Positions 27,850 through 35,835 of a stretch of 64,000 nt of DNA are shown here, piece by piece. The position numbers and the translations under genes are program-made. The notes beneath the pieces were generated by a model that made no database searches, had not been told where the DNA came from, and saw only the letters and a list, made by a program, of their open reading frames with translations. The DNA comes from Pedobacter sp. BMA (lineage in GTDB: Bacteria; Bacteroidota; Bacteroidia; Sphingobacteriales; Sphingobacteriaceae), in NCBI RefSeq assembly GCF_001027745.1, contig NZ_LECU01000006.1:930001-994000 (forward strand), given 5' to 3'. The number at the start of each line of letters is the position of its first letter. Position 1 is the stretch's first letter.

Positions 27850-28156
27850 CAGTTTAGCTGACTGGCTTAGTCATCATCTTTTTGCATGTCCTGTCAAAGC
27901 TTACTTTGGCTTTGATTGTCCGGGCTGTGGCTTCCAGCGTTCAGTCATCTCATTATTTAAAGGTAATATTGCAGAGTCATTCCGGTTTTATCCCGCAACT
28001 ATGCCTATCCTTTTTCTTGCGGTGTTTGCCATCATTCACCTTAGCATGGATGTTAAAACAGGTGCCAGCATAATTAAAATCGCTTACGCAGGTATTGCAA
28101 TAATTATCTTAATCAACTACATTTATAAAATATCTACTCATCAACTTATCAGCTAA
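27836..28156 (+). CDS. DUF2752 domain membrane protein
   Basis: 106 residues. The DUF2752 signature CPGCGFQRSV lies in FDCPGCGFQRSVISLFKGN, preceded by FACPVKAYFG. Two hydrophobic helices follow. The cysteine cluster (CPGCG) at a membrane boundary suggests metal or thiol chemistry, but no function is known. It overlaps the YkvA gene by 14 bases and ends three bases before the CCC-motif protein. Confidence 0.82.
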   Translation: MANHNSLADWLSHHLFACPVKAYFGFDCPGCGFQRSVISLFKGNIAESFRFYPATMPILFLAVFAIIHLSMDVKTGASIIKIAYAGIAIIILINYIYKISTHQLIS

Positions 28157-28159
28157 TCT

Positions 28160-28633
28160 ATGTCAGAAGAACAAGATAATTCTCACGAGCACAAGCCTAT
28201 AGATTTAAGTAAAAACGAAAGCAGTACAGAACCACCGGTTAACCCCGGCTTTTCTGCTCCTCCACCGTTTCAGCAACCTCCGCCATTTGGACAGTTTCAA
28301 GGTGGTTTTGGAATGGGACAGCAAAATCTCCCTAACGCAACAGCTGCGTTGGTATTAGGAATTATTGCACTGCCGGCATGTTGCTTTTACGGCATATTCG
28401 GCATCGTCTTCGGTATTATCGCGTGGATTCTGGGTGCTGGCGATGTAAAAAAATATCATCAGAATCCAGGATTATATAGCGAATCGTCCTATAAAAATGC
28501 AAAAGCAGGAAAAATCTGTGGGATGATTGCTACAATATTGAGTGTGCTGTTTATTGGTATAATCATATTGTTTGTAGTTGGTGCATTAACCCACCCTCAG
28601 GCATATGATAACTTCTTTAAAGGTTTCCATTAA
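28160..28633 (+). CDS. CCC-motif/DUF4190-type membrane protein
   Basis: 157 residues. A long hydrophilic N-terminus rich in Pro, Gln, Phe and Gly (about 65 residues) precedes two transmembrane helices. The first contains LGIIALPACCFYGIFGIVFG, the second is a Gly/Ile-rich helix after AGKICGMIATI. Between them is a loop with DVKKYHQNPGLYS. Bacteroidota homologues are named CCC-motif membrane proteins; here two adjacent Cys remain. Function unknown. Close linkage to the DUF2752 gene suggests a shared role. Confidence 0.75.
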   Translation: MSEEQDNSHEHKPIDLSKNESSTEPPVNPGFSAPPPFQQPPPFGQFQGGFGMGQQNLPNATAALVLGIIALPACCFYGIFGIVFGIIAWILGAGDVKKYHQNPGLYSESSYKNAKAGKICGMIATILSVLFIGIIILFVVGALTHPQAYDNFFKGFH

Positions 28634-28662
28634 GCATAAGCTTAATTTTACCTTAAAAATAT

Positions 28663-28690
28663 AAATCGGATGTTGCATGACATCCGATTT
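28663..28690 (+). terminator. Terminator after the CCC-motif gene
   Basis: 11-bp stem AAATCGGATGT / ACATCCGATTT with a 6-nt loop, followed by TTCTTATTTTT. The T-rich tail is also the start of the next gene's -7 box. Confidence 0.75.
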
Positions 28691-28693
28691 TCT

Positions 28694-28701
28694 TATTTTT
28701 G
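28694..28701 (+). promoter_or_regulatory. -7 box TATTTTTG of the bacilliredoxin gene
   Basis: Perfect TAnnTTTG match. It includes the TTG at 28699 that begins the longest reading frame, so the ATG at 28735 is preferred as start. Confidence 0.6.
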
Positions 28702-28734
28702 TACGGTAAAACTGTAATTAAAAAAACTAACATA

Positions 28735-29145
28735 ATGTATCCGGAATATTTAGTAGAACCAATGCGTAAGGAATTAACTAACGTAGGTTTTGAAGAATTA
28801 AAAAATGCACAGGAAGTTGATCAAGCCATTAAAGGTGAGGGAACTGTGTTTGTTGTTGTAAACTCTGTATGTGGTTGCGCGGCGGCTAACGCTCGTCCTG
28901 CAGCTAGAGCAGCAGCAGCTCACGCAAAACACCCTGATAAACTGGTAACGGTTTTTGCTGGAATGGAAAAAGAAGCTGTAGATCAGGCGAGAAGTCACAT
29001 GATGCCTTTCCCTCCATCATCGCCAGCTATGGCTTTGTTCAAAGATGGTAAACTGGTTCATATGATCGAACGTCATCAAATCGAAGGCCGTCCGGCACAA
29101 ATGATTGCTGATAATCTGATTGGCGCGTTTGAGCAATATTGCTAG
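28735..29145 (+). CDS. BrxA/BrxB family bacilliredoxin
   Basis: 136 residues of the YphP/YqiW thioredoxin-like family. It starts MYPEYLVEPMRKEL. The redox-active CGC motif is in VNSVCGCAAANARPAA, and the C-terminal half has MMPFPPSSPAMALFKDGKLVHMIERHQIEGR. In Firmicutes these proteins remove bacillithiol from proteins. Homologues are frequent in Bacteroidota, where some make bacillithiol-type thiols; the thiol in this organism is not evident. The start is set by the promoter box and the strong N-terminal match. It ends in a long hairpin shared with convergent cdaA. Confidence 0.92.
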   Translation: MYPEYLVEPMRKELTNVGFEELKNAQEVDQAIKGEGTVFVVVNSVCGCAAANARPAARAAAAHAKHPDKLVTVFAGMEKEAVDQARSHMMPFPPSSPAMALFKDGKLVHMIERHQIEGRPAQMIADNLIGAFEQYC

Positions 29146-29154
29146 AAAATTATC

Positions 29155-29203
29155 ATGAAGAATCGGCAATAGAGAATTGTTCTATCGTTTGCCGATTCTT
29201 CAT
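29155..29203. terminator. Bidirectional terminator between bacilliredoxin and cdaA
   Basis: A 15-bp perfect stem ATGAAGAATCGGCAA / TTGCCGATTCTTCAT, with an inner TAGA/TCTA stem, sits between the convergent stop codons. Confidence 0.75.
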
Positions 29204-29221
29204 TCTTTAGTATTACCTCAC

Positions 29222-30013
29222 TCAAAAATCTTTGTTGAGTAATTTCTCAAGCTCTCCAAACGATACATTCATTCTTACCCTGCCTTGTTTGGCATAAGAA
29301 ATCTCGCCTGTTTCTTCTGAGATAATCACCGCCACGGCATCTGTAGTTTCTGAAACACCAATACCTGCCCGGTGCCTTAAACCAAATTGCGAAGGCAACT
29401 GGTCATTATCCGTTAGCGGTAAAATGCAGCTGGCACTTTTAATCTTATTTTCAGAAATCACCACCGCACCATCATGCAGTGGACTATTCTTCTGAAATAT
29501 GCTCTCCAGCAGGCGTTTTGAGATTTTTGCATCCACCACTTCGCAGCTATTCGCAAAAAACTGCTCATCATAAAACTTTACAAATACAATCAAAGCCCCC
29601 GTACGGGTTTTTTTCATGGTTTTGCATGCATCAATAATGGGCTTTATTCGCGTTAAGTTATTTCGTTCAATTTCTTTCCGTCCAAACAGATAACCCCACC
29701 AGGCTTTGTTTTTTTGCAGAAAAGCATTCTTACCGATAAGTAGCAGAAAGCGCCGTATTTCTGGATGAAAAATTACGATAAGTGCGATAATGCCCACACT
29801 CATAAACTTTTCAATAATGGTAGTGAGCAATTTCATATGCAGGGCATCTACCACTCGATAAAAAATCGCAATGATAAGCATGCCTACCAAAAGGTTTACA
29901 GCAAGGGTATTACGGATTAGGGTGTAGACATAGTAAATCAAAAGCGCCACAAGCACAATATCCACCACGTCGGTAACCGTAAACTGCACGAAATCGAAAT
30001 CAAGTCCTTTCAT
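29222..30013 (-). CDS. cdaA: Diadenylate cyclase CdaA
   Basis: Makes the second messenger c-di-AMP from two ATP. In 263 residues there are three N-terminal transmembrane helices (to about residue 95), a linker and a DisA_N domain. The catalytic motifs are intact: SPLHDGAVVI (DGA) and FGLRHRAGIGVSE (RHR), with SEETGEISYA near the end. In Firmicutes c-di-AMP controls K+ and turgor homeostasis; in Bacteroidota its role is less known. It lies 61 bp downstream of folP and is probably cotranscribed from the folP promoter. Confidence 0.95.
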   Translation of the reverse strand: MKGLDFDFVQFTVTDVVDIVLVALLIYYVYTLIRNTLAVNLLVGMLIIAIFYRVVDALHMKLLTTIIEKFMSVGIIALIVIFHPEIRRFLLLIGKNAFLQKNKAWWGYLFGRKEIERNNLTRIKPIIDACKTMKKTRTGALIVFVKFYDEQFFANSCEVVDAKISKRLLESIFQKNSPLHDGAVVISENKIKSASCILPLTDNDQLPSQFGLRHRAGIGVSETTDAVAVIISEETGEISYAKQGRVRMNVSFGELEKLLNKDF

Positions 30014-30074
30014 TTAGGCACAAGATAGCAAAACCCTTAGCAGTTTACAATTTTGAGTTTTATATATTCAAAAA

Positions 30075-30929
30075 TTATGAATGCAGCATTTCAACTAGTT
30101 TCACACACTCTACCGCTTCCTTAACGTCATGTACCCTTAAAATACCCGCCCCTTTTTGCAGTGCAATGGTGTTCAGTACAGATGTTCCGTTCAGTGCCTC
30201 AGCTGCAGTATTGCCTAATACTTTATGGATCATCCCTTTTCTTGAAAACCCCACTAGTACCGGAAGATTAAATATTTTAAAGTCTTCCATTTCATTTAAT
30301 AACTGATAATTATGTGCAATGCTTTTGCCGAAACCAAAACCGGGATCAATGATAATATCGTGAATATGTATTGCTTTCAGTGCAGCAACTTTTTTGGCTA
30401 AGTAATCAATCACATCAAGGGTTACATGTTTATAAACGGGATTTTGCTGCATGTTTTGTGGTGTACCCTGCATGTGCATAATCATATAGGGCACCTGATG
30501 TCTGGCAACAACTTCAAACATACCGCTATCCATATCGCCACTGGCAATATCGTTTATGATATGCGCACCTGCCAATATCGTCTCTTCCGCAACCTTAGCC
30601 CTGAAAGTGTCAATAGAAATAATCGCTTCAGGTAGTTCCTTACTGATATTTTCAACCACGGGAATTAATCGGGCCAGCTCTTCTTCTGTGGAAATGTCCT
30701 TTGCACCAGGACGGGAAGAATATCCCCCAATATCAATAAAGGTTGCGCCCTCATTCAGCAATTGTTCCGACTTGCGAAGTGCGCCGTCAACAGATTTTGA
30801 ACGGCTGCTGCTGTAAAAAGAATCAGGAGTAATATTAACTATTCCCATAACTTTTGCCGTGCTTAAATCAATCAGTTTACCTTTGATATTTAAAGTTTGA
30901 CGGGGTTCAAAAAAGTTTTTTTCGGCCAT
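30075..30929 (-). CDS. folP: Dihydropteroate synthase
   Basis: Condenses 6-hydroxymethyl-dihydropterin diphosphate with p-aminobenzoate in folate synthesis; the sulfonamide target. The 284-residue TIM barrel shows MGIVNITPDSFYSS (loop 1), GGYSSRPGAKDIS (loop 2), IDPGFGFGKS and VGFSRKGMI, and an IRVHDVKE-like end (ILRVHDVKEAVE). It is transcribed leftwards with cdaA. Confidence 0.95.
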   Translation of the reverse strand: MAEKNFFEPRQTLNIKGKLIDLSTAKVMGIVNITPDSFYSSSRSKSVDGALRKSEQLLNEGATFIDIGGYSSRPGAKDISTEEELARLIPVVENISKELPEAIISIDTFRAKVAEETILAGAHIINDIASGDMDSGMFEVVARHQVPYMIMHMQGTPQNMQQNPVYKHVTLDVIDYLAKKVAALKAIHIHDIIIDPGFGFGKSIAHNYQLLNEMEDFKIFNLPVLVGFSRKGMIHKVLGNTAAEALNGTSVLNTIALQKGAGILRVHDVKEAVECVKLVEMLHS

Positions 30930-30994
30930 AATAAACCCTTTCGGGATTTGGGTTTCGCTTTAAAAATGTATCTTTAGCTTTTGTTGTTTCGCAG

Positions 30995-31002
30995 CAAAAA
31001 TA
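30995..31002 (-). promoter_or_regulatory. -7 box TATTTTTG (minus strand) of folP-cdaA
   Basis: Plus-strand CAAAAATA, a perfect TAnnTTTG on the minus strand, about 65 bp upstream of the folP ATG. It shares a 98-bp region with the divergent DUF1599 operon. Confidence 0.55.
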
Positions 31003-31027
31003 CATTAAAACTAAATATTTTACCGAA

Positions 31028-31573
31028 TTGGCACAAACAAATACCGCTATAGAATTTGATGAAGTGATCGCAGTTTGCAGGTCTTTATTTCTTAAAAAAA
31101 CAAAAGATTACGGAACCGCTTGGCGCATTTTAAGGCCAAGTTCTATTACCGATCAGATTTTTATCAAAGCGCAGCGTATCCGTACGCTGGAGGAAAAAAA
31201 AGTTAGCCTGGTAGGAGAGGGTGCCACCTCCGAGTATATAGGGATTGTAAACTATTGTGTAATAGCCATGATGCAGCTCGAATTAACTGATGCTGATCCG
31301 AATGAACTTCAGTATGAGCTCGTAGAACGTTTGTTTGAGGAAAAAGTTAAGGAAACTAAAGACCTTATGTTTGCGAAAAACCACGATTATGGCGAAGCCT
31401 GGAGGGATATGCGCATCAGTTCACTAACGGACTTGATTTTGATGAAGATTTTTCGTGTCAAACAAATAGAAGACAATGAAGGACAAACCCTCGCATCTGA
31501 AGGAGTTAAGGCCAATTACCAGGATATGCTCAACTATTCAGTTTTTGCGTTGATTAAATTAGGAGTTAAATAA
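31028..31573 (+). CDS. DUF1599 domain protein with internal duplication
   Basis: 181 residues, starting at TTG 31028 (MAQTNTAIEFDEV). No ATG is available before residue 71, so a non-ATG start is required. Two similar halves of about 60 residues are visible: KKTKDYGTAWRILRPSSITD and KNHDYGEAWRDMRISSLTD. Each is followed by an I/L-rich helix, an EG or SEG turn and a Y..(I/M)LNY(C/S)V stretch. This is DUF1599, also known as a nucleotide-modification-associated domain; biochemical role unknown. Its stop overlaps the next ATG by one base, and folP diverges on its other side. Confidence 0.85.
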   Translation: MAQTNTAIEFDEVIAVCRSLFLKKTKDYGTAWRILRPSSITDQIFIKAQRIRTLEEKKVSLVGEGATSEYIGIVNYCVIAMMQLELTDADPNELQYELVERLFEEKVKETKDLMFAKNHDYGEAWRDMRISSLTDLILMKIFRVKQIEDNEGQTLASEGVKANYQDMLNYSVFALIKLGVK

Positions 31574-32724
31574 TGAAAAATATTGCTTTAGGCTTTTCCC
31601 GATTTTTTGTAGGTGCACTTTTTATATTTTCAGGCTTAATTAAAGCAAATGATCCGCTCGGTTTTGGCTATAAGTTACAAGAGTATTTCGAGGTTTTCCA
31701 TCTTAATTTTCTTAACGGTGCAGCCACATCAATAGCCATTCTGTTATGCACGCTCGAAATTGTTCTGGGTGCTCTTTTATTGTTGGGCTTCTGGAGCAAA
31801 AAGGTAGCCTGGGGTTTACTGTTGCTAATCATATTCTTTACCCTTTTAACCTTCATTTCTGCAGCTTTTAAAGTAGTAACCAGTTGTGGTTGCTTCGGAG
31901 ATGCTATCCCCTTAACACCTTGGCAATCTTTTAGCAAAGACTTGATTTTGCTGGTATTAATTATAGTAATCTTTTTATACAAAGATCGCATCAAACCACT
32001 TTTCAATAAAGAATCTTCACAGCGCAATATTGCAATTGTTGTTACCCTTATTTCTTTGGGTTTCGGCCTTTTTACCTACAACGTTTTGCCTGTTATCGAT
32101 TTTCTTCCCTATAAAGTGGGCGCCCACATTCCTTCATTAATGGTCATCCCTTCCGGAGAAAAACCAGATGAATTTGAGATTATGTATCACCTCAAAAACA
32201 AGAAAACAAAAGAAGAAAAGGATATGAGCGACAAAGCATACCTTAAAACGGAAATCTGGAAAGATAATAACTGGGAAATAATTGGAGAGCCCATTAAACG
32301 CCTCGTTAAAAAGGGATACGAGCCCAAAATTAAAGACCTCATTATAACGGATGCTTCAGGTACCGATTACACTAAAGAGCTGATCGAAAATCCATATTAT
32401 AGTCTGGTTTTTGTGGCGTACGACTTGCGTAATACAAATGAAAGGGCTATCGCAAAACTGAATGCTTTAGCCATAAACGCCACCCAGCAATTTAATATCC
32501 GCACAGTGTTACTAACCTCCAACTCAGCTCAGGATGCCGAAGCCTTCATTAAAAAGAACAATCTGTTTTCAGAAGTGTTTTATGCCGATGCCGTTCCGCT
32601 AAAAAGCATGGTTAGAGCTAATCCAGGTGTTATTCTATTACGAAATGGTGTAATTGTAAATAAATGGCATAATCACAATGTGCCTACATTCGACCAGCTG
32701 AGTAGAAAGTATTTCGATAAATAA
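31573..32724 (+). CDS. BT_3928-type DoxX/MauE-like membrane protein
   Basis: 383 residues. Four N-terminal transmembrane helices resemble DoxX/MauE proteins, with SRFFVGALFIFSGLIKANDP at the start and a CGCFGDAIPLTPW motif (Cys-Gly-Cys) after the third helix. A fifth helix leads to an extracytoplasmic C-terminal domain of about 200 residues with thioredoxin-like strands but no CxxC that I can see. MauE-like proteins support disulphide formation in partner proteins. One-base overlaps join it to both neighbours, so the three form a tightly coupled operon. Confidence 0.82.
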   Translation: MKNIALGFSRFFVGALFIFSGLIKANDPLGFGYKLQEYFEVFHLNFLNGAATSIAILLCTLEIVLGALLLLGFWSKKVAWGLLLLIIFFTLLTFISAAFKVVTSCGCFGDAIPLTPWQSFSKDLILLVLIIVIFLYKDRIKPLFNKESSQRNIAIVVTLISLGFGLFTYNVLPVIDFLPYKVGAHIPSLMVIPSGEKPDEFEIMYHLKNKKTKEEKDMSDKAYLKTEIWKDNNWEIIGEPIKRLVKKGYEPKIKDLIITDASGTDYTKELIENPYYSLVFVAYDLRNTNERAIAKLNALAINATQQFNIRTVLLTSNSAQDAEAFIKKNNLFSEVFYADAVPLKSMVRANPGVILLRNGVIVNKWHNHNVPTFDQLSRKYFDK

Positions 32725-33779
32725 TGATTGCATACGCACTAAAAAAACTATTATACGGAATACTGGTAATGGCCGGTATCATACTGGTTGTTTTTGTGCT
32801 TTTCAACATCCTCCCCGGAGATCCTGCCAGGATGACCATGGGACAAAGGGCCGACGTTCAATCGCTGGAAGCCGTTCGTAAAGAGTTTGGTCTCGATAAG
32901 TCCAGGCCAGAACAGTTTGTGCTTTATGTGAACGATCTTTCACCCATCAGTATTTTGGGCAACGACGATGCCGCAGCGAAGAAGTATAGATATGTAAAGC
33001 TGATTGATTTTTCTAACAAAGCCCTGGTGTTGAAATGGCCTTATCTCAGAAGCTCATATCAAACAAAGAGAGATGTGCGGGATATTCTGGGGGAAACTGT
33101 CCCAAATACTTTTATCCTGGCATTAACGGCCATGATCTTTGCCACAATCATTGGTGTGTTTCTGGGTGTAGTTTCTGCTGTATATAAAGACACATGGATT
33201 GATAAATCCGCAAATGCTTTTGCCATCATGGGTATATCCGCGCCTTCATTTTTCGCAGGAATCATCATTGCATGGTTATTCGGCTTTGTATTAAGTGATT
33301 ATACAGGTTTGAAAATGAGCGGTAGTCTATATTCTTATGATCCTTTTAACGGCGAAATACTCACACTAAAAAACCTCTGGTTGCCAATGGTTACACTGGG
33401 GCTTCGTCCGCTGGCAATCATCGTCCAGCTTACAAGAAGCGCCATGTTAGATGTACTCGCTCAGGATTATATCCGTACAGCACGGGCCAAGGGCCTCGAT
33501 AGCAAAACAATCATTTATAAGCATGCCTTAAAAAATGCACTTAACCCGGTAATTACGGCCATTTCAGGATGGTTCGCCTCACTATTGGCAGGCTCTTTTT
33601 TTGTAGAATACATCTTCGGTTACAATGGTTTGGGACGAACAACTGTAGCAGCCCTGGAGATGTCTGATTTCCCGGTGGTCATGGGCTCAATATTATTTAT
33701 AGCCTTAGTTTTTGTAGTCATCAATATCCTTGTTGATGTATTATATGCTTACATCGATCCGAGAATAAAATTAGCTTAA
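32724..33779 (+). CDS. ABC transporter permease, DppB/OppB type
   Basis: 351 residues with six transmembrane helices. The DppB-type N-terminus LFNILPGDPARMTMGQRA is present, and the cytoplasmic EAA loop is YIRTARAKGLDSKTIIYKHALKNAL. It is the first of the two permeases normally found in dipeptide/oligopeptide/nickel importers, but no second permease, ATPase or binding protein is in this window. It overlaps the preceding stop by one base. An insertion of about 60 residues after the first helix (DLSPISILGNDDAAAKKYRYV...) is typical of Bacteroidota homologues. Confidence 0.88.
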   Translation: MIAYALKKLLYGILVMAGIILVVFVLFNILPGDPARMTMGQRADVQSLEAVRKEFGLDKSRPEQFVLYVNDLSPISILGNDDAAAKKYRYVKLIDFSNKALVLKWPYLRSSYQTKRDVRDILGETVPNTFILALTAMIFATIIGVFLGVVSAVYKDTWIDKSANAFAIMGISAPSFFAGIIIAWLFGFVLSDYTGLKMSGSLYSYDPFNGEILTLKNLWLPMVTLGLRPLAIIVQLTRSAMLDVLAQDYIRTARAKGLDSKTIIYKHALKNALNPVITAISGWFASLLAGSFFVEYIFGYNGLGRTTVAALEMSDFPVVMGSILFIALVFVVINILVDVLYAYIDPRIKLA

Positions 33780-33803
33780 CATTAATTTAAAATTAATATA
33801 CAG

Positions 33804-34307
33804 ATGAAAATCTTTTTAGTCGGATATATGGGCTGCGGCAAAAGTACCAAAGCCAAGCAACTGGCACACCGGCTGGATTGTCCGGTTATTGATCTTGACG
33901 CAGAGATTGTTTCCAAAACCGGAAAAACAATTGCTGAATACTTCACAGAATTTGGTGAAAGCGGTTTTCGGGATTACGAAAGTGAAATGCTTAAAACATT
34001 TGATTATCCCGAACATTGTGTAGTAGCAACAGGTGGGGGATTACCCTGCTTTTTTGATAATATGCAATGGATGAATACGCATGGCGAAACGGTTTATCTT
34101 CAAATGGCACCGGCTGCCCTGGTATCAAGACTGCACAACCGCCAGAAACGGCCACTAATCAAAGATCTTAACGACGAGCAACTATTGGAATTTATAAAAG
34201 TAAAACTCCTGGAAAGAGACCCCTTTTATACGCAGGCAAAGATCATTGTCGATGCTTTCGATCTAGATGGTGAAAAACTGGAAGCAGCAATAAAAGGAAA
34301 GGCATAG
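33804..34307 (+). CDS. aroK: Shikimate kinase
   Basis: Phosphorylates shikimate at O3 in aromatic amino-acid synthesis. The 167-residue NMP-kinase fold shows Walker A GYMGCGKSTKAKQLA, the shikimate-binding DLDAEI and GESGFRDYE, the ATGGGLP Walker-B-like strand and the RPLI lid. Length is normal. It lies 24 bp after the permease gene, so probably at the end of that operon. Confidence 0.94.
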   Translation: MKIFLVGYMGCGKSTKAKQLAHRLDCPVIDLDAEIVSKTGKTIAEYFTEFGESGFRDYESEMLKTFDYPEHCVVATGGGLPCFFDNMQWMNTHGETVYLQMAPAALVSRLHNRQKRPLIKDLNDEQLLEFIKVKLLERDPFYTQAKIIVDAFDLDGEKLEAAIKGKA

Positions 34308-34326
34308 TAACAATCTCACATTCCAA

Positions 34327-35796
34327 TTATTCGACATTTTTTATTTCCTGATCTATTATTTTTGCCGACAAAAGCGCCAATGGAATTCCCCCTCCGGGAT
34401 GGACACTCCCGCCGCAAAAGTATAATCCGTTGATTTTAGTGCTGAAATTGGAGTGCCTCAGAAAGGCCGAAAACTGATTATTTGAACTGTTTCCGTACAA
34501 TGAGCCCTGGTAAGAGCCTGTTTTTATTTCAATACTACGGGGATCTAATATTTCCTCACATAAAATATCACCGCTAATATCCTTGTTGAGGATACGGTTA
34601 ATTTTGCTGATGATATTTTGCTTTGCAGACAGGATTAAACTATCCCAATCCTGACTGTTGTTGGCAGGAACATTAACCATGACGAACCAGTTTTCGTGTC
34701 CATCCGGCGCATCAGTTTTAACGTGTTTAGCACTGATATTGATATAAACCGTTGGATCTTTATAAATGGCTTTGGCTCCCCATATCGCATCAAACTCGGC
34801 CTTGTAATCTTCCGCAAACATGATATTGTGCAGGCCAAGTTCAGGGTAATGGCCCTTAATTCCCCAGTAAAAAATCAGTGCCGAGCTGCTTCTTTCCTGA
34901 GTTAATAATTTCGTTGGAGGCGGGAGTTTTTTCAGCAGGTCACGGTAAGTAAACCAGATATCCAGATTTGAAATCACTAGTTCTGCAGGAATTAAAGTAT
35001 CGCCCTCCTTAACCCCGATAACTTTTGCTCTATCATAAACGATCTCAGTCACCTTTGTATTAAAGTGGAATTTTACCCCAACATCTTTAGCGAGTTGGGT
35101 TAACGATGACGTAATACTATGCATTCCCTGTTTTGGGATAAAAGCACCAAAATGATATTCGAAATGCGGAATTACATTTAAGGTTGCGGGTGCCTGATAG
35201 GGGTTTGAACCATTATAAGTCGCATAGCGGTTAAATAACTGGGCTATTCTTTGATCTTTGAAAGAATGAGTATTAGCGTCTGCCTGTGTTCTGAATGCAT
35301 CAATCTCGCCAAACCGAAATACCGATTTCAGCGTATCCCAATGTATAAAGCTTTTGATTTTATGAATAGATCGTTCAAGAAATACCCGGTGGGTAACATC
35401 GTATATTGTCTCGCTTTTTGCCAGAAATTTTTTGATTTCCTGAGCAGTTGAATTTGTTTTCCGTTCAATCTCTTTTGCAAATTCTTCCAGGTCTGCCTTA
35501 GCGGTTAATGTAAGCCCATCCTCATAGAAATATTTACATATCTCATCTAATTTTTCATACTGGAAATAATCACCTGGATTTTTACCTGCAAGCTGGAAAA
35601 GTTCATCCACATATTGTGGCATGGTAAAAAGACTTGGCCCGGCATCAAAACGGAACCCATCAATGCAAATTTCGGTAAGCTTTCCGCCAGGGTAACCGTT
35701 AGCCTCAAATACCGCTACATCATAACCCTTTACGGCCATTCTGATGGCTGAAGCAATCCCTGCAACCCCTGAACCAACAATTATTGCTTTTGGCAT
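34327..35796 (-). CDS. crtD: Carotenoid desaturase, CrtD-like (1-hydroxycarotenoid 3,4-desaturase)
   Basis: 489-residue FAD enzyme of the CrtI/CrtD/CrtN family. Its Rossmann motif is IIVGSGVAGIASAIRMAVKG with the family EANGYPGGK, and the C-terminal FAD motif is YFCGGSVHPGGGIPLALLSAK. The stretch RYATYNGSNPYQAPATLN is what I associate with Bacteroidota CrtD rather than phytoene desaturase CrtI. CrtD adds a 3',4' double bond to a 1'-hydroxylated end group, which fits the cruF-like hydratase at 44122. The start is ATG at 35796, because longer frames run into the divergent RhuM gene. The box TATTTTCG lies just upstream. A phytoene-desaturase role is the main alternative. Confidence 0.72.
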   Translation of the reverse strand: MPKAIIVGSGVAGIASAIRMAVKGYDVAVFEANGYPGGKLTEICIDGFRFDAGPSLFTMPQYVDELFQLAGKNPGDYFQYEKLDEICKYFYEDGLTLTAKADLEEFAKEIERKTNSTAQEIKKFLAKSETIYDVTHRVFLERSIHKIKSFIHWDTLKSVFRFGEIDAFRTQADANTHSFKDQRIAQLFNRYATYNGSNPYQAPATLNVIPHFEYHFGAFIPKQGMHSITSSLTQLAKDVGVKFHFNTKVTEIVYDRAKVIGVKEGDTLIPAELVISNLDIWFTYRDLLKKLPPPTKLLTQERSSSALIFYWGIKGHYPELGLHNIMFAEDYKAEFDAIWGAKAIYKDPTVYINISAKHVKTDAPDGHENWFVMVNVPANNSQDWDSLILSAKQNIISKINRILNKDISGDILCEEILDPRSIEIKTGSYQGSLYGNSSNNQFSAFLRHSNFSTKINGLYFCGGSVHPGGGIPLALLSAKIIDQEIKNVE

Positions 35797-35835
35797 GATG
35801 CGAAAATAGGTTAAATATTTTAGTAAATTATACCG

